From Verrucomicrobiales bacterium (GTDB taxonomy: Bacteria > Verrucomicrobiota > Verrucomicrobiia > Verrucomicrobiales > DEV007): a stretch of 6,806 nt of DNA. Made by a program: the position numbers and the translations under genes. The notes under the pieces were generated by a model. That model ran no database searches and had not been told where the DNA came from. It was given only the letters and a program-made list of their open reading frames with translations. Positions 6,243 through 6,806 of this stretch are shown here, piece by piece. The DNA is taken from the NCBI GenBank assembly GCA_002684575.1, contig NYVP01000014.1, positions 5,331 through 12,136 of the forward strand, given 5' to 3'. The first letter of the stretch is position 1; each line of letters starts with the position of its first letter.

Positions 6243-6806
6243 TCACGTTTCTAACTCCAGAGATAAATCAACAGAGACAGCAGAATGCGTTAATGCTCCT
6301 ACAGAAATAAAATCAACACCAGCCTCGGCATATTGAACTACGGTATCAAGATTGATTCCACCACTGGCTTCAAATTTGATTTCTCCTCTTCTTAGAGAGA
6401 CCGCCTCTGATATTTCAGTTAATGCCATATTATCTAGCAGGATGACATCAACACCCTCCATTTTAATGAACTCATTTACTTGTTCAAGTGTATCTGCCTC
6501 AAGCTCTAAACGTATCTCAGGATACTGTTTTTTAAAAGCATTGATTTTTTGCTGTAAGGATCTGGGATCGGACTCATTGGTCAGATGATTATCTTTTAAC
6601 ATAGCCATATCAAAAAGCCCCATTCTGTGATTCAATCCACCACCTGACTTGACAGCCATTTTTTCAAGCGCTCTCCAGCCTGGAGTTGTTTTTCTTGTGT
6701 CCAGTATCTTTGCGTTAGTCCCTTTGACTGCCTCAACATATTTTTTGGTGATAGTAGCTATGCCCGATAATCTCTGAAGAAAATTCAAAGCGATTCTTTC
6801 AGCAGA
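6243..6806 (-). CDS. nadC: Nicotinate-nucleotide pyrophosphorylase (quinolinate phosphoribosyltransferase), 5' partial
   Basis: It converts quinolinate and PRPP to nicotinate mononucleotide, CO2 and pyrophosphate, the entry to NAD by the de novo route. The frame is already open at the right edge (SAERIALNFLQRLSGIAT), so 187 C-terminal residues are visible and roughly 90-100 N-terminal ones are missing; the TTG at 6788 is not the start. Family motifs follow in order: ILDTRKTTPGWR (quinolinate/PRPP-binding Arg and Lys), GGGLNHRMGLFDMAMLKDNH with its His-Arg and Lys-Asp-Asn-His, LELEADTLEQ, VDVILLDNM and EASGGINLDT, ending VGALTHSAVSVDLSLE. These belong to the alpha/beta barrel of the enzyme. 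The stop codon is TGA at 6245..6243, with an in-frame TAA two codons further on. birA follows after 12 bases. Confidence 0.96.
   Translation of the reverse strand, partial: SAERIALNFLQRLSGIATITKKYVEAVKGTNAKILDTRKTTPGWRALEKMAVKSGGGLNHRMGLFDMAMLKDNHLTNESDPRSLQQKINAFKKQYPEIRLELEADTLEQVNEFIKMEGVDVILLDNMALTEISEAVSLRRGEIKFEASGGINLDTVVQYAEAGVDFISVGALTHSAVSVDLSLELET

Noticed and set aside
6352..6588. Plus-strand 78-residue frame opposite nadC
   Set aside because: It is fully antisense to a conserved enzyme gene and has no independent support.
6243..6788. nadC starting from TTG at 6788
   Set aside because: The frame continues upstream with family-typical residues (AERIALNFLQR), so the gene is simply cut by the window edge.

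Overview
The window is AT-rich bacterial DNA. All five recognisable genes lie on the minus strand, so transcription runs from high to low coordinates. In that order they are: the 3' part of nadC (NAD biosynthesis), a birA-type biotin ligase lacking a DNA-binding domain, a small soluble histidine-kinase-like protein, a peroxiredoxin, and the first 1,238 codons of a giant FHA/coiled-coil protein that runs off the left edge. The plus-strand reading frames over these genes are antisense shadows.

The most notable gene is the peroxiredoxin (4372..3773). Its frame has one in-frame TGA (4228..4226) exactly where the peroxidatic cysteine belongs ([16 protein letters not shown]). Both flanks are intact and continue the same protein, and the resolving Cys (VCP) is present. 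This is best read as a selenocysteine-containing typical 2-Cys peroxiredoxin. Just 3' of the TGA the sequence can fold into two adjacent hairpins enclosed by an outer GAATT/AATTC stem, a candidate bacterial SECIS element inside the coding region. An automatic caller would stop at the TGA and report either a 48-residue stub or an N-terminally truncated 147-residue protein.

The leftmost 3.7 kb is one continuous open frame. It has an N-terminal FHA (phosphothreonine-binding) domain, a Ser/Pro/Ala-rich linker, then more than 1,050 residues of coiled coil with no Pro, Cys or Trp codon that I could find and no internal Met. Within it a 32-residue block recurs five times at spacings of 66, 94, 80 and 94 residues, each spacing equal to a whole number of heptads plus three. 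It is probably a filamentous scaffold; its C-terminus is outside the window.

nadC and birA are 12 bases apart and probably form an operon. Gaps of about 100, 170 and 57 bases separate the other genes, so each may have its own promoter. None of the four visible start regions shows a good Shine-Dalgarno sequence. The kinase-like protein (HKLNN H-box, no sensor region) and the AT-rich, Shine-Dalgarno-poor style would fit a marine Verrucomicrobia (Opitutae-like) genome, but this assignment is a low-confidence guess with no marker gene behind it. The organism must also carry selA, selB, selC and selD if the selenoprotein reading is right; none is in this window.
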